Source of the DNA: Streptomyces smyrnaeus
Lineage (GTDB): Bacteria > Actinomycetota > Actinomycetes > Streptomycetales > Streptomycetaceae
Length of the DNA: 64,000 nt
Assembly (NCBI RefSeq): GCF_017676345.1
Contig: NZ_JAFFZM010000019.1
Coordinates: 1 to 64,000 of the forward strand
Reading direction: 5' to 3'
Shown: one piece after another, positions 16,713 to 25,881 of the stretch
Layout of the letters: the number at the start of each line of letters is the position of its first letter
Numbering within the stretch: position 1 is the first letter of the stretch
Position numbers and translations under genes: made by a program
Notes under the pieces: generated by a model
Seen by the model: the letters and a program-made list of their open reading frames with translations, nothing else
What the model was told of the DNA's origin: nothing
Database searches by the model: none

Positions 16713-17942
16713 TCAGTGCTTCGCCCGCACCCGCTCCAGGCCCCACACCGCCAGCGCGGCGGTGGCCAGTCCGGCGCCCAGCAGGCACACGCCGCTCCAT
16801 CCGGCGTGGGTCCACACCACGGCGGTCAGCGCGGAGCCGGTGGCGCCGCCGACGAAGAAGCTGGTCATGAAGACGGAGTTGAGGCGGTTGCGGGCTTCGG
16901 GGCGCAGCGCGTACAGCACCGTCTGGCTGCTGTTGAGCACGGCCTGCTGGCCGATGTTGAGCGCGACGATGCCCACCGACAGCCACAGAAGGGAGCGTTC
17001 ACCTGCCAGGAGCAGCAGCCAGCCGCCGCCGAGCAGGACGATGCCGGACCCGGTCACGTGCTGGACGAAACCGCGGTCGTTGAGCCGCCCGGCGAAGGTC
17101 ATCGCCAGGACGCCGACGGCGCCGAGCAGCCCGAAGAGCCCGATCGCTCCCTCCGACCAGTCGTAGGGCGGGCGGGCCAGCACAAAGGTGAGTGCGGTGA
17201 GCTGCACGCTGTACGAGGCGAGGGAGAGGCCGCCGAGCAGTGAGCGGTGGCGCAGCAGCGGCTCCTGGCGCAGCAGGGCGAGGGAGGAGCGCAGCAGCGC
17301 GGGGTAGGACAGCCGGGCCGTCGACCGTACGCGCGGCAGGTACCGGTGCAGCAGTACGGCCATCACGGCGACGGGTATCGCGCTGACCCAGTACACGGTG
17401 CGCCATCCGCCGAGTCCGGCCAGCGCGCCGGAGACGGTACGGGCGAGCAGCCCGCCCAGCAGCACCCCGGACATCACGGTGGCCACCGCCCGTCCGCGTG
17501 CCTCCTCCGGTGCGAGGGCCGCCGCGTAGCCGACGACGACCTGTGCGCCGACCGCGGTCAGTGCCACGGCCACGGTGCCCGCCAGCAGCAGCGGGCCGTT
17601 GGGGGCGGCGGCCGTCAGTGCGAGGAAGAGCGCGGTGGCCGCCAGCAGTCCCACGGCCAGCCGGCGCCGGTCCAGGACGTCCCCGAGCGGAACGATCAGC
17701 AGCAGGCCGAGCGCGTATCCGGCCTGCGAGGCGGTCATCAGCAGTCCCGCGAGGGTGGTGCCGACATGCAGGTCGCGGGAGATGAGGTCGAGGAGCGGCT
17801 GGGCGAAGTAGTTGCCGGCGCAGGAGAGTCCGGTGGCGACCGCCATCAGGAGCAGCAGGCCCCGGCCGGGTGCGGCGGCACCGGGGTCCGGGCTGGTACG
17901 GGCGGGTCTCGCCGAGGAGGTGCCGAGGGCTGTTTCGGTCAT
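16713..17942 (-). CDS. MFS transporter (YnfM/DHA1-like)
   Basis: A 409-residue, 12-helix permease. It starts in the typical way for YnfM-type exporters: LSCAGNYFAQPLLDLISRDL, then the motif A-like loop PLGDVLDRRRLA between helices 2 and 3. The second half contains FAGRLNDRGF as the equivalent loop. Length and layout suggest a small-molecule efflux pump; the substrate is unknown. A LysR gene is divergently transcribed 95 bases away, a common regulator-pump pairing. The intergenic gap holds two CGATCG hexamers 7 bases apart and TCATATGA, possible operator elements. Confidence 0.87.
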   Translation of the reverse strand: MTETALGTSSARPARTSPDPGAAAPGRGLLLLMAVATGLSCAGNYFAQPLLDLISRDLHVGTTLAGLLMTASQAGYALGLLLIVPLGDVLDRRRLAVGLLAATALFLALTAAAPNGPLLLAGTVAVALTAVGAQVVVGYAAALAPEEARGRAVATVMSGVLLGGLLARTVSGALAGLGGWRTVYWVSAIPVAVMAVLLHRYLPRVRSTARLSYPALLRSSLALLRQEPLLRHRSLLGGLSLASYSVQLTALTFVLARPPYDWSEGAIGLFGLLGAVGVLAMTFAGRLNDRGFVQHVTGSGIVLLGGGWLLLLAGERSLLWLSVGIVALNIGQQAVLNSSQTVLYALRPEARNRLNSVFMTSFFVGGATGSALTAVVWTHAGWSGVCLLGAGLATAALAVWGLERVRAKH

Positions 17943-18037
17943 GGATTCAGACTGCGGTGGACGTCATCGATGAGTCCAACACATCCTTGTCATATGAGCG
18001 ATCGTGCAGCGCGATCGATCGGGGCTAGGGTGCGCGC

Positions 18038-18979
18038 ATGGAACTCCAGCAATTGCGCTACGTCGTCGCCGTCGCCGAGACCGGTGGCTTCACCCGCGCC
18101 GCCGAGCGCTGCCATGTCGTCCAATCCGCGCTCAGCCACCAGATCGCCAAGCTGGAGAAGGAGTTGGGCGCCCGGCTGTTCGACCGTACGAGCCGGCGGG
18201 TGGCGCTCACCCCGGCCGGTGAGGTGTTCCTGCCCGCCGCCCGGCAGTCGCTGGAGGCCGCCGAGCGGGCCGCCGCCGAGGTCGCGGCGGCCACCGGCGA
18301 GATCCGCGGCACTCTCGCCCTCGGCGCGATCAGCACCATCGCCTCCGTCGACCTGCCACGGCTGCTCCGCGACTTCCACACCCGCTATCCGCAGGTGCGT
18401 ATCAGCCTGACGTCCAGCCGCAGCGAGATGCTGGTCGAAGAGGTCCGCCGGGGCACGCTCGACCTGGCGTTCCTCGGCGTCACCCCGGCCTTCCGCACCA
18501 GGGGTGTCCGCAGCCGCACCCTGGTACGCGACCACCACGTCGTGATGGCCGCCCCCGACCATCCGCTCGCACAGGAGGGAACGCCGGAACCGCTGGAGCT
18601 GGCCCGGCTCGCCGAGGAGACCTTCGTCGACTTCGCCGCCGGCAGCCATGCCCGCGCCCAGACCGAGGAGATCTTCGCGGCGGCCGGACTGCGCCGTGAG
18701 GTCGCCTTCGAGGTCTCCCACTGGGAGTTCCTGGTCGGCCTCGTCCGCAACGGCATGGGCATCGCCCTGCTCCCCTCCGCCTTCGTCTCCCAGCTCTCCG
18801 GCGTGCGCGTCCTGCCCGTACGCGACGGTCCGCAACGCGAGGAGCGCCTGGTGTGGAGCGCCACCCGCCTCACCCCGGCAGGCACGGGCGTTCCTCCGGG
18901 AGTTGGGGGTGGGGGAGGGCGAGGAAAGAGGCGAACGGGCGGGCTGAGCCACTGCGGCCGAAGGCGTCTAGGCCCGTAG
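18038..18979 (+). CDS. LysR-family regulator, C-terminus probably frameshifted
   Basis: A 313-residue LysR protein as read. The helix-turn-helix is standard: MELQQLRYVVAVAETGGFTR then AAERCHVVQSALSHQIAKLE. The effector domain is normal as far as RLTPAGTG near residue 285. After that the sequence turns into a Gly/Arg-rich tail. The neighbouring frame instead reads ARAFLRELGVGEG and stops at 18947, a normal LysR end. Removing one G near 18880 (CCGGCAGGCACGG) restores it. The tail as read also overlaps the next, convergent gene by 12 bases. It probably controls the divergent MFS pump; the truncated ending may or may not matter for function. Confidence 0.85.
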   Translation: MELQQLRYVVAVAETGGFTRAAERCHVVQSALSHQIAKLEKELGARLFDRTSRRVALTPAGEVFLPAARQSLEAAERAAAEVAAATGEIRGTLALGAISTIASVDLPRLLRDFHTRYPQVRISLTSSRSEMLVEEVRRGTLDLAFLGVTPAFRTRGVRSRTLVRDHHVVMAAPDHPLAQEGTPEPLELARLAEETFVDFAAGSHARAQTEEIFAAAGLRREVAFEVSHWEFLVGLVRNGMGIALLPSAFVSQLSGVRVLPVRDGPQREERLVWSATRLTPAGTGVPPGVGGGGGRGKRRTGGLSHCGRRRLGP

Positions 18980-20322
18980 GACGCCGACTCGGGAGGCGAG
19001 GCCGCGGAGGTCGGGTGTCGTGCGGCCCGAGAGGAGCAGGCCGGAGACGAGGGATTGGACGGCGGGGCGTGCGTGTGTCTCCTGCGGGGCGCAGCGTTCG
19101 GCCACGAGGAGGCTGGAGATGCAGGCGTCCCGGTGCCCCCATCGGTGGTGGGCATGGGCCATGTCCGTGTACAGGCGGGCACGGCGCTCGGTGCTGGGCA
19201 ACGCGGCGGGGTCGATGGTGTGTGCTGCTGCCAGCGCCCGGGCCGGGTCCCCGACGCTGTTCTCGGCCGAGACGAGGTGGAGTTGCACGGTGGCGGGGCT
19301 GAAGCCGCCCAGGTCCCTCAGCCGGGTGTCGCCAAGGCCGGAGGCGAGGGCGGCAGCTTCGGTGGTGAGCTCGCGCATTCCCGCTGGGTCCCCCTTCCAG
19401 GCGGCGGTGTAGGCGGCGGACTGGACGAGCAGTCCTCGCAGCGCGGTACCCGGTGCGCCGGCGTCGCGCAGTTCGGGCGCGTCGGCCGCGTCGAGTGCGA
19501 GGGAGAGCGCTTGGTCGTGCCACCCGGCTTTACGGGCGAGGACGGCGAGCTGGCGTGCCGACTCGGCGACGATGATCGGGTCCCCGGATACTGTCGCCAG
19601 CTGTCGGGCCCGGTCGGCGGCCATCCACCCGAGTTGCTGTTCGTCCAGCTTGATCAGGAGCCGTGTCGCGAGGAGATAGCTGCTGCACAGCACGCGGTGG
19701 TCCGTAGCGGGGGCCGCGTGGGCGGCGCTGATGAGGCGTGGCAGGCGTACGGCGAGGTCGGTGTACCCGCAAGAGCGGTAGTCGCGGTGCGCGTGGTCGA
19801 GCTCGGCGGCCAAGTGCTCGGAGTCCGGGACTGGCGTGGAGCTGCCAAGTCCGAGCATCGCGTCGCGCAGTCGTGCGACGAGGACTTCGCCCAGCTGAGC
19901 CTCATGGGCCTGCGCGGGGCAGTCGACGGGTGGAGCTCCGACGCTCGCCGCCGCGGCAGCACTGGCTGCGAGAAACTGCCGACGCCTCACACTCTCACCG
20001 TCCTCCCTGCCCCTCAGCGTAGGCACGGGGATTCGGGGATAGGGGCCGGTCGGCTCGATGTGTCGGCCAGGTCGGAGAGTGTCGAGGAGCGGGCCGAGAG
20101 CCCGGGACGGGATGCCGAGGGCGTCGGCGAAGGCCCGGAGGGCATCGACCGTCATCGGCGAGATGCCGCGTTCGAGACGGGAGAGCTGCGCGGCCGAGTA
20201 CCCGGTCTTCCGCCCAGCTTCTCCAGCGTGACGCCCTGCTCCCGCCTGATACGGCGGACTAGGTCGCCCGGGGCTTCGTGCTTCGTGGACGAGGCGGACG
20301 GTAAGCGAATCACCGATCGCAT
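18968..20322 (-). pseudogene. XRE-type regulator with tetratricopeptide-like domain, frameshifted in the helix-turn-helix
   Basis: The long frame contains the second half of an XRE helix-turn-helix, GRKTGYSAAQLSRLERGIS, then RRRQFLAASAAAAASVGA and a helical repeat region to residue 460. This layout is common in Streptomyces regulators. The first half of the helix-turn-helix, PGDLVRRIRREQGVTLEKLG, lies in a different frame that starts MRSVIRL at 20322. The two join if one base is added near 20213. So either the gene is disrupted or the sequence has a one-base error. In the uncorrected long frame (to 20353) the first 48 residues are unlike any known regulator. It sits between a LysR gene and a sugar-modification cluster, which it might have controlled. 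Confidence 0.8.
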
Positions 20323-20521
20323 CGGAACCCTCTGGGTCGCGCTGCCGGAGCACCCATCGTAGGAGCGGAAAACACGGTCGCGGTCACTTTTGCACGGGAT
20401 GCAAAGACCGTGCGCACCCACCAGCTGCGTCTCCCGCTCACTTCCTGGCCGAGGCTCAATCGGTGTGGGCGCCCTACCCGAGCTGTCGTGGGGCGTCCTA
20501 CCGACCGCAACGGGAGGCAAC

Positions 20522-21615
20522 ATGCCCGACACGTATCTGTCAGAGCTGGCTGGGCGAACCGTCTTGGTGACGGGAGGCGCCGGGTTGATCGGCAGCCGCA
20601 TCACTGCTCGACTGCGCGAACTGGGAGCCCAGCCCCGTGTGCTGTGCACGCTGGACGCCTATCCCGCCCACACCTACCGGGACATCTTCGGCGTCGGCCT
20701 CGACAACCCCGACATCATCCAGGGAAGCGTCACCGATCAGGCCGCCGTTGCGTGTGCTGTTGACGGGGCCGACTACATCATCCACGCAGCAGCGCTGGCC
20801 GATGTGGCGGCCTGCACACGCCACCCGCATCGCGAGATCGCAGCCAATATCACCGGCACACAGACCGTGCTGGACGCTGCCGCCGCCAGTGACCGGCTGC
20901 GCCGGTTCGTCGTCGTCTCCTCCGCCAGCGTCTACGGCAACGGCGAGCCGGACGACTCCCTGCGCTGTGCCGAGTTGCGCTCAATGCGGCAACTGCTGGA
21001 GTCCGTCCACGGAAAGGCACCCGCGCTGTTCACCGAGGAGACCCCGCTGCGGCCCGTCTTGGTCTACGGCAGCACGAAGGCGTGGGGCGAGACACAGACG
21101 CGGCTGATGCTGGGCGCGGTCGGTATCTCCCATGCCTGCGCTACTTCTCCGTCTACGGAGAACCGCAGGTGGTCAAGGAGAACAGTCACTCGTGGGTCGT
21201 CGCCTGGTTCGCCGTGCGCGCCGCTCTGGGGCTGCCGCTGCACCTGCACGGCGGAGGCCGGCAGATCCGCGATCTGGTGCACGTCGACGATGTGGCCACC
21301 GCCACGGTGCGCAGCCTGGTCGCACCGCGTGCGCACAACGAGACCGTCAACGTCGGAACAGGAACGCCTACAAGTGTGCGCGCTGTGGCCGACCTGATCG
21401 CGGAACCCTTCCCCGGCACACGGTTGCTGGAGACGCCGATGCCTCCTGGCGACCCACTGGGCGGCTACGCCTCGCCTCACCGGCTGGCCGCAACGCTGGG
21501 GTGGAAGCCGTCCATCACCGTCGCCGACGGGGTGGCCCGCTATGTGCGGTGGTTGGGCGAGACGCCGGGTGCGGTACCGGAGTGGTTGCTGGCCGAGCGG
21601 GCCTCGGGCGTCTAG
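20522..21615 (+). pseudogene. NAD-dependent epimerase/dehydratase, frameshifted
   Basis: An extended short-chain dehydrogenase for nucleotide sugars, split in two frames. The first part starts MPDTYLSELAGR after GGGAGG and has the cofactor loop VTGGAGLIGSRI, VSSASVYGNGE and the catalytic YGSTKAWGE. It runs correctly to about 21130. The second part, in another frame, continues LRYFSVYGEPQ through RDLVHVDDVATA to a normal end at 21615. One base is missing near 21131-21141. Both halves are otherwise intact and show no further decay, so a sequencing error or very recent loss are both possible. Its end overlaps the convergent glycosyltransferase by 4 bases. Confidence 0.85.
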
Positions 21616-22487
21616 AGCACCGGCGGGCGGCCAAGGCGGGTCATGTGCCAGACCGTGGCCCACCGCATCGGGCGCCGGGGTGGACACGGCGTTCGTACGC
21701 CCTCGGTGAAGCCTCCGAGCCAGGCGCGGAGCCCGCCCCACGAGCGGGTCCGGGCCAGGGTGAGGAGGCTCCAGGCGCCGAGGTAGGCGGGGACGAGCGG
21801 TGCGGGCAGGTGGCGTTTGGCCAGCCATACCCGGTTCCGGGCGACCATGCGGTGGAAGACCGCGTGCCGGGTCGGCGAGGTCCACGGGTGCTGGAGCACC
21901 AGGGCGGGCTCGTAGAGCACCTTCCACCCCGCGTCCAGGGCGCGCCAGGCCAGGTCGGTCTCCTCGTGGGCGTAGAAGAAGGCGTCCGGCCAGCCGCCGG
22001 TCTGCTTCAGCATCCGGGCCGAGAGGGCGTGGCCACCGCCGAGGAAGGTGGTGACCAGGCCGCCGCGCATCGGGTCACCGGCCCGCAGCCGGGGCACATG
22101 GCGCCGCTGGGTACGGCCGCGCTCGTCGCAGATCCGGAAGCTGACGATACCCAGCCGCTCGTCCCGCTCGTACAGGGCGGCCAGGCGCGTGAAGACGTCC
22201 GGGCTGATCAGCAGGCCGTCATCGTCCAGATCCACCACCACATCGACGTCCCCGAACTCAGCCAGGTGGGCAAGGGCCGCGTTCCGGCCGCCGGCCACGC
22301 CCAGATTCTCCGGCAGTTCGAGGCCGGTCACCCCGTCCGGGAGCGTGGGCAGTGGCGCTCCGTTCCCGACCACCACCACCCGCTGCGCGGGCGTCTCCTG
22401 CACAGCTACCGACTCCAGCAGTTCCATCAGCTCGTCGGGCCGGTTTCCCATCGTCAGGATGGCGACGCCGATACGCGGGTGACTCAC
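21612..22487 (-). CDS. Family 2 glycosyltransferase
   Basis: A 291-residue GT-A glycosyltransferase. The nucleotide-sugar fold starts IGVAILTMGNRPDELMELL. The metal-binding acidic motif is DVDVVVDLDDDGLL, the acceptor loop contains FLGGGHALSARML, and FFYAHEETDLAWRALDAGW carries the ED/ETDL motif expected for family 2. The C-terminus is basic and may lie against the membrane, but no clear transmembrane segment is present. The start is GTG. It lies between an NAD-epimerase and a beta-helix acyltransferase, so it probably adds a sugar made or modified by those enzymes. The acceptor is unknown. Confidence 0.88.
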   Translation of the reverse strand: MSHPRIGVAILTMGNRPDELMELLESVAVQETPAQRVVVVGNGAPLPTLPDGVTGLELPENLGVAGGRNAALAHLAEFGDVDVVVDLDDDGLLISPDVFTRLAALYERDERLGIVSFRICDERGRTQRRHVPRLRAGDPMRGGLVTTFLGGGHALSARMLKQTGGWPDAFFYAHEETDLAWRALDAGWKVLYEPALVLQHPWTSPTRHAVFHRMVARNRVWLAKRHLPAPLVPAYLGAWSLLTLARTRSWGGLRAWLGGFTEGVRTPCPPRRPMRWATVWHMTRLGRPPVL

Positions 22488-22567
22488 GGATGAACGCTCC
22501 GTTCCTCGGGACTGACGCAGATGCTAACGACCCGCGTGGTGGAGCCGACTACAGAAGAGAGGCCTTC

Positions 22568-23272
22568 ATGCCCCGTCTACGTATCGGCGACTACCTCACC
22601 GCACCGAGCGCAGGGATGCTCGCCGACACCCCATATGCCGATCTGGATGACGCCGAGTTGGCCGATTTCCTGGCGGCGTGGGAGGACTGGCACCGCCAAG
22701 CCCTCGCACGGCTCCCTCACCCGCATCGCATCCACCCCACCGCTGAGATCCATCGAACAGCCCTCATCGGAGAGGACGTCATCATCGGGCCCGGCGTGCG
22801 GGTGTGGGAGTTCTCCACCGTACGGGCCGGCTCGGTACTCAGCGCGGGAGTCAGCGTCGGCTTCAACTGCGAAGTCACCCGGTCATTCCTCGGGGAAGGC
22901 ACGATTCTCGGGCACCGCATCGGCCTCAACAGAACCCTCGTCGGTGACGAGGCGCATCTCTCCGCCAACGTCACCGTCGCTGCGATCAGCATGTGGAGCC
23001 CTCACATGTCCATGCCCGAGCGCGAGATCCGCTTCCGCGCGCCTGGGGGGATCTACCGGTGCGGAACGCCTCGCTTTGGTGCACTCCTCGGCGACGGCGT
23101 CCAGACCGGCAACAACATCAGTCTGGGTCCCGGGCTCGCGATCGGGCGATACTCACGGATCGCGAGCGGCGTCACTCTGGCCGGACGCACCCTCCCGGAG
23201 CGCAGCATCGTGACCGCACCACACACCGCCGAAGCACGCGTGCGTCGGCGGCCCCGGACGAGGCAGGCGTAG
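22568..23272 (+). CDS. Left-handed beta-helix (hexapeptide) acyltransferase-like protein
   Basis: A 234-residue protein. After a helical N-terminal part (about residues 1-58) come hexapeptide repeats of the left-handed beta-helix fold: HPTAEIHRTALIGEDVIIGP, then VRVWEFSTVRAGSVLSAGVSV, and later GDGVQTGNNISLGPGLAIGR. Such proteins usually transfer acetyl or other acyl groups to sugars or store position information in trimers. The start at MPRLRIGD has GAGAGG 6 bases upstream and gives a family-like N-terminus. A further in-frame ATG at 22490 is possible but has no site. The gene is divergent from the glycosyltransferase by 80 bases and likely acts on the same glycan. Confidence 0.75.
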   Translation: MPRLRIGDYLTAPSAGMLADTPYADLDDAELADFLAAWEDWHRQALARLPHPHRIHPTAEIHRTALIGEDVIIGPGVRVWEFSTVRAGSVLSAGVSVGFNCEVTRSFLGEGTILGHRIGLNRTLVGDEAHLSANVTVAAISMWSPHMSMPEREIRFRAPGGIYRCGTPRFGALLGDGVQTGNNISLGPGLAIGRYSRIASGVTLAGRTLPERSIVTAPHTAEARVRRRPRTRQA

Positions 23273-23431
23273 CCCGAGGGCAGCATGCGCCCGTCCGGAG
23301 CTCCCGGTGTCGTACGCGGGACTTGCGTTGGAGCGCACTCGAAGTGGCGGTAACCGCCAGGACGTTCGGGCACCGGCGTTCGTCCGGGGCCGGCGTGCCA
23401 GTCCGCTCCCTATCGCTGTCCTGGAGGACTC

Positions 23432-24067
23432 ATGAACGACTCACCCGTCACGCTGATTACGAGGGGCTCTGCCGGTATTGGGGCTGCGGTGGCGCGGCGG
23501 TTGTTGGGGGTCGGGCATCGGGTGGCCGTCACCGGTCGGGATGAGCGGCGGCTGGGGCGGTCGCGGCGGAGGTCGGGGGCTCCGAAGTGTTGCTGACGGT
23601 GGCCGGTGACGCGGGCGACCACATGGCGGTCCAGGCCGCCGTGGACGCGACCGTCGAACGGTTCGGGCGGCTCAACAACGCCGTTGCGAACGCGGGGTTC
23701 GCCACCCACGACACCGTCACCGATGGCGCCCCCGCGGGCTGGCGGGACATGGCGCTCACCAATGTCCTCAAGTCCGGCTCTGATCCGGGCGGCCACGGAG
23801 CAGTTGCGGGTCACGGGAGGGCGGATCGTGCTGGTCGGCAGCGTCGCGGGCATCGTCCCGACGGTCGGCAACCTGTACGGGGTGACCAAGTGGGCGGTCA
23901 CCGGGCTCGCCGAGAACGCTCGCCGCGCGGTCACCGGGGGCGGTGTCGCGGACAGCCCGATGCTGACCGCCGACCAGGTGGCCGAGTCCATAGTGTGGGC
24001 CCTCGGCCGGCCGGCCGGCGTCGACGTCAATACCGTCGCCGTCCGCCTGCTGGGCCAGCCCAACTGA
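23432..24067 (+). pseudogene. Short-chain dehydrogenase, multiply disrupted
   Basis: Recognisable SDR pieces occur in three frames. The first reads MNDSPVTLITRGSAGIGAAV from an ATG with GGAGG upstream; the usual TGGSAGIG is changed to TRGSAGIG. The frame shifts near 23555 to EVGGSEVLLTVAGDAG and LNNAVANAGFATHD. It shifts again near 23772 to ALIRAATEQLRVTGGRIVLV and the catalytic YGVTKWAV. After NARRAVTGG an in-frame gap removes the stretch that normally holds the VAPGRVET-like loop, and the end ADQVAESIVWALGRPAGVD is normal. Two shifts, a lost glycine and a deletion indicate a true pseudogene rather than error alone. Confidence 0.85.
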
Positions 24068-24079
24068 CGAGGGCCCGCC

Positions 24080-24640
24080 TCACGCGGGGCGGCACGGGTG
24101 GCGCAGCAGCGTCCGCATTTTGGCGGGGTCGGTCTCCGTCACGTCCGACAGATAGATCTCGTGGTGCAGCCCGTTCGGCACCAGACCGTTGTCCCGCATG
24201 TACCGGTCCATGCGGGCGAGGGAGGCCGGTTCGTCGGCGTAGGGCCCGTGGTGGACCAGCTGTACGCAGCGGCCCTCGGTGAAGGTCACCAGCTGTACCC
24301 GGTCGACTGCCGCGCCCGAGGGGCGCGCCGCTTCCCGGGCCTGATCGACGAGCGCGGGGTCCAGCTCGTCCGGCAGCCGCAGGAAGAGGTGCCACCGCCA
24401 CAGCGCCCGCTCCACCTCCAAAGGCGGGCGCGGGTCCTCCACCCACCACCGGCCCTCCAGCGGTACCGGCCCGGCGCCCGGCAGCGCGCCGGCGACGGCG
24501 TACAGGGCGCGTACGCAGATTCCGTACTCCTCGCCGCCGGGTTCTCCCCGCCCGGTGACTCCCAGGCCGCGCACGGGCCCGAACTCGGCCGACTCGGGGT
24601 CGTCGGCGGCGGTGTACCAGGAAGCGGTATGGGTCCTCAT
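24080..24640 (-). CDS. GyrI-like small-molecule-binding domain protein
   Basis: A 186-residue protein of the GyrI-like / SOUL-type effector-binding fold. Family hallmarks are QLVTFTEGRCVQLVHHGPYADEP, the HxGPY motif, and the end HHEIYLSDVTETDPAKMRTLL. It overlaps the upstream MerR gene by 4 bases (ATGA), so the pair is translationally coupled. Stand-alone GyrI domains can sequester or hydrolyse small electrophiles or modulate the MerR partner. It lacks any DNA-binding part. It is convergent with the disrupted SDR gene with 12 bases between. Confidence 0.85.
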   Translation of the reverse strand: MRTHTASWYTAADDPESAEFGPVRGLGVTGRGEPGGEEYGICVRALYAVAGALPGAGPVPLEGRWWVEDPRPPLEVERALWRWHLFLRLPDELDPALVDQAREAARPSGAAVDRVQLVTFTEGRCVQLVHHGPYADEPASLARMDRYMRDNGLVPNGLHHEIYLSDVTETDPAKMRTLLRHPCRPA

Positions 24641-25467
24641 ACGAGCGTTCCGTTCGGTTGAGGCGTCTCGTGCACCGGAACCAGCAGATAGGTGACGAGC
24701 TGCTCGGGCGGGGTGGTGGCGGGGTCGCTGACGTAGACCTCACGCAGCGGTCCGGCGGGGTCGTGGCCGTGCTCTGCGCACCAGGCCAGCAGGGCGTGCG
24801 CGGTCAGCGGCATCTGCGCGTACGGGCCCAGGTGGGTGGCGCGGGCGAACATCCCGCCGGGCAGCAGGTCGACCGCGGCGGACTCCGGCGCCGGGGCCCC
24901 TTCCTCCAGCGCGGCGGTGATCGTGATCGGGATCTGCTCGCCCATGTCGAGGGGGAAGAGCCCGGTGAGCCGGGGAGGGCGGTCGCGCGGGAGCAGTGGC
25001 AGCAGCCGGGCCACGCACTGCGAGGTGACCCGCCCGATGCCGTACGGCGAGGAGGCGACGTCCCGTACGAGAGCGACCCGCTGCGGGGGCTCCTCGCGGA
25101 GGGTGACCTCGGTGGTGTCGGAGCCGGGCAGCCCTCGCTCCAGGATCCGTTCCAGCGCGGCGAGGCCCTGCTGCCGCCGGGCCAGCTCCTCGTCGAGCTG
25201 GTCCCGTACGGCCGCCAGCGCGCCGTCGGCGTCGGGCTCCCCGCGCAGCACCTCCGCGACGACGGGCAACGGCACGTCGAGGGAGCGCAGCAGCCCGACG
25301 GTCAGTGCGTCGCGGGCCTGACCGGCGCGGTAGTAGCGGTACCCGGTGGCGGGGTCCACCCGGGCGGGAGGCAGCAGGCCCAGGTCGGCGTAGTGCCGCA
25401 GCTGTTTGACGCTGAGCCGGGCCAGGCGGGCGAACTGTCCGATGGACAACAGGTGGTCGTCGTTCAC
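24637..25467 (-). CDS. MerR-family regulator with GyrI-like effector domain
   Basis: A 276-residue BmrR-like regulator. Residues 1-75 form a MerR winged helix: LLSIGQFARLARLSVKQLRHYADLGLLPP in two parts, then PATGYRYYRAGQ. Residues about 75-120 are the antiparallel coiled-coil dimer helix (DQLDEELARRQQGLAALERIL). Residues about 123-276 form a GyrI-like ligand-binding domain ending LREVYVSDPATTPPEQLVTYLL. The start is GTG. No metal-binding Cys pattern is present, so it should respond to a drug or other organic compound. It is coupled to a second GyrI protein downstream. Confidence 0.9.
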   Translation of the reverse strand: MNDDHLLSIGQFARLARLSVKQLRHYADLGLLPPARVDPATGYRYYRAGQARDALTVGLLRSLDVPLPVVAEVLRGEPDADGALAAVRDQLDEELARRQQGLAALERILERGLPGSDTTEVTLREEPPQRVALVRDVASSPYGIGRVTSQCVARLLPLLPRDRPPRLTGLFPLDMGEQIPITITAALEEGAPAPESAAVDLLPGGMFARATHLGPYAQMPLTAHALLAWCAEHGHDPAGPLREVYVSDPATTPPEQLVTYLLVPVHETPQPNGTLV

Positions 25468-25524
25468 GGGACAACAATGGACTCTCCCACGGAGGGAGAG
25501 TCCATCCCCGTCCGGTGCGTCGGT

Positions 25525-25881
25525 TCACCGGAACTCGTGCACGACCTCGATCGTCCCGACGATGTGCGCGTTGAACTCCGCCAGCTCCTCGGCCGGGACC
25601 CACAGTTCGAGGATGGTCTCGCCGCCCGCCTGCTGGACGGGGTAGCGCGCGAGGAACTCCGTGTCGACCTCGAACCGGGTCACATACCCCGCCCCGTCGT
25701 GCTTGACGTTCCAGTCCCGGGCGATCCGCACGGCGTAGTCCTCGTTGAGCACCGGATAGAAGATCGGCTGCTGTGGCAACCGTGGCGGCCACGCCCGCCA
25801 CCCCAGCTCCCGTACCAGCTCCAGCTCCGCCGGCCCGGTGGGCCGCCACAGTGTGGTCGTCGCAACCTGCCCCGTGCTCAT
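25525..25881 (-). CDS. ADP-ribosylation/crystallin J1-like small protein
   Basis: A 118-residue protein of a family common in Streptomyces and usually labelled ADP-ribosylation/crystallin J1. It reads TTLWRPTGPAELELVRELGWRAWPPRLPQQ in pieces, with YAVRIARDWNVKHDGAGYVTRF and the end IVGTIEVVHEFR. No catalytic residues of true ADP-ribosylglycohydrolases are visible and the function is unknown. It overlaps the 3' end of the glycerate kinase gene by 4 bases, so it is the last gene of that operon. Confidence 0.75.
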   Translation of the reverse strand: MSTGQVATTTLWRPTGPAELELVRELGWRAWPPRLPQQPIFYPVLNEDYAVRIARDWNVKHDGAGYVTRFEVDTEFLARYPVQQAGGETILELWVPAEELAEFNAHIVGTIEVVHEFR

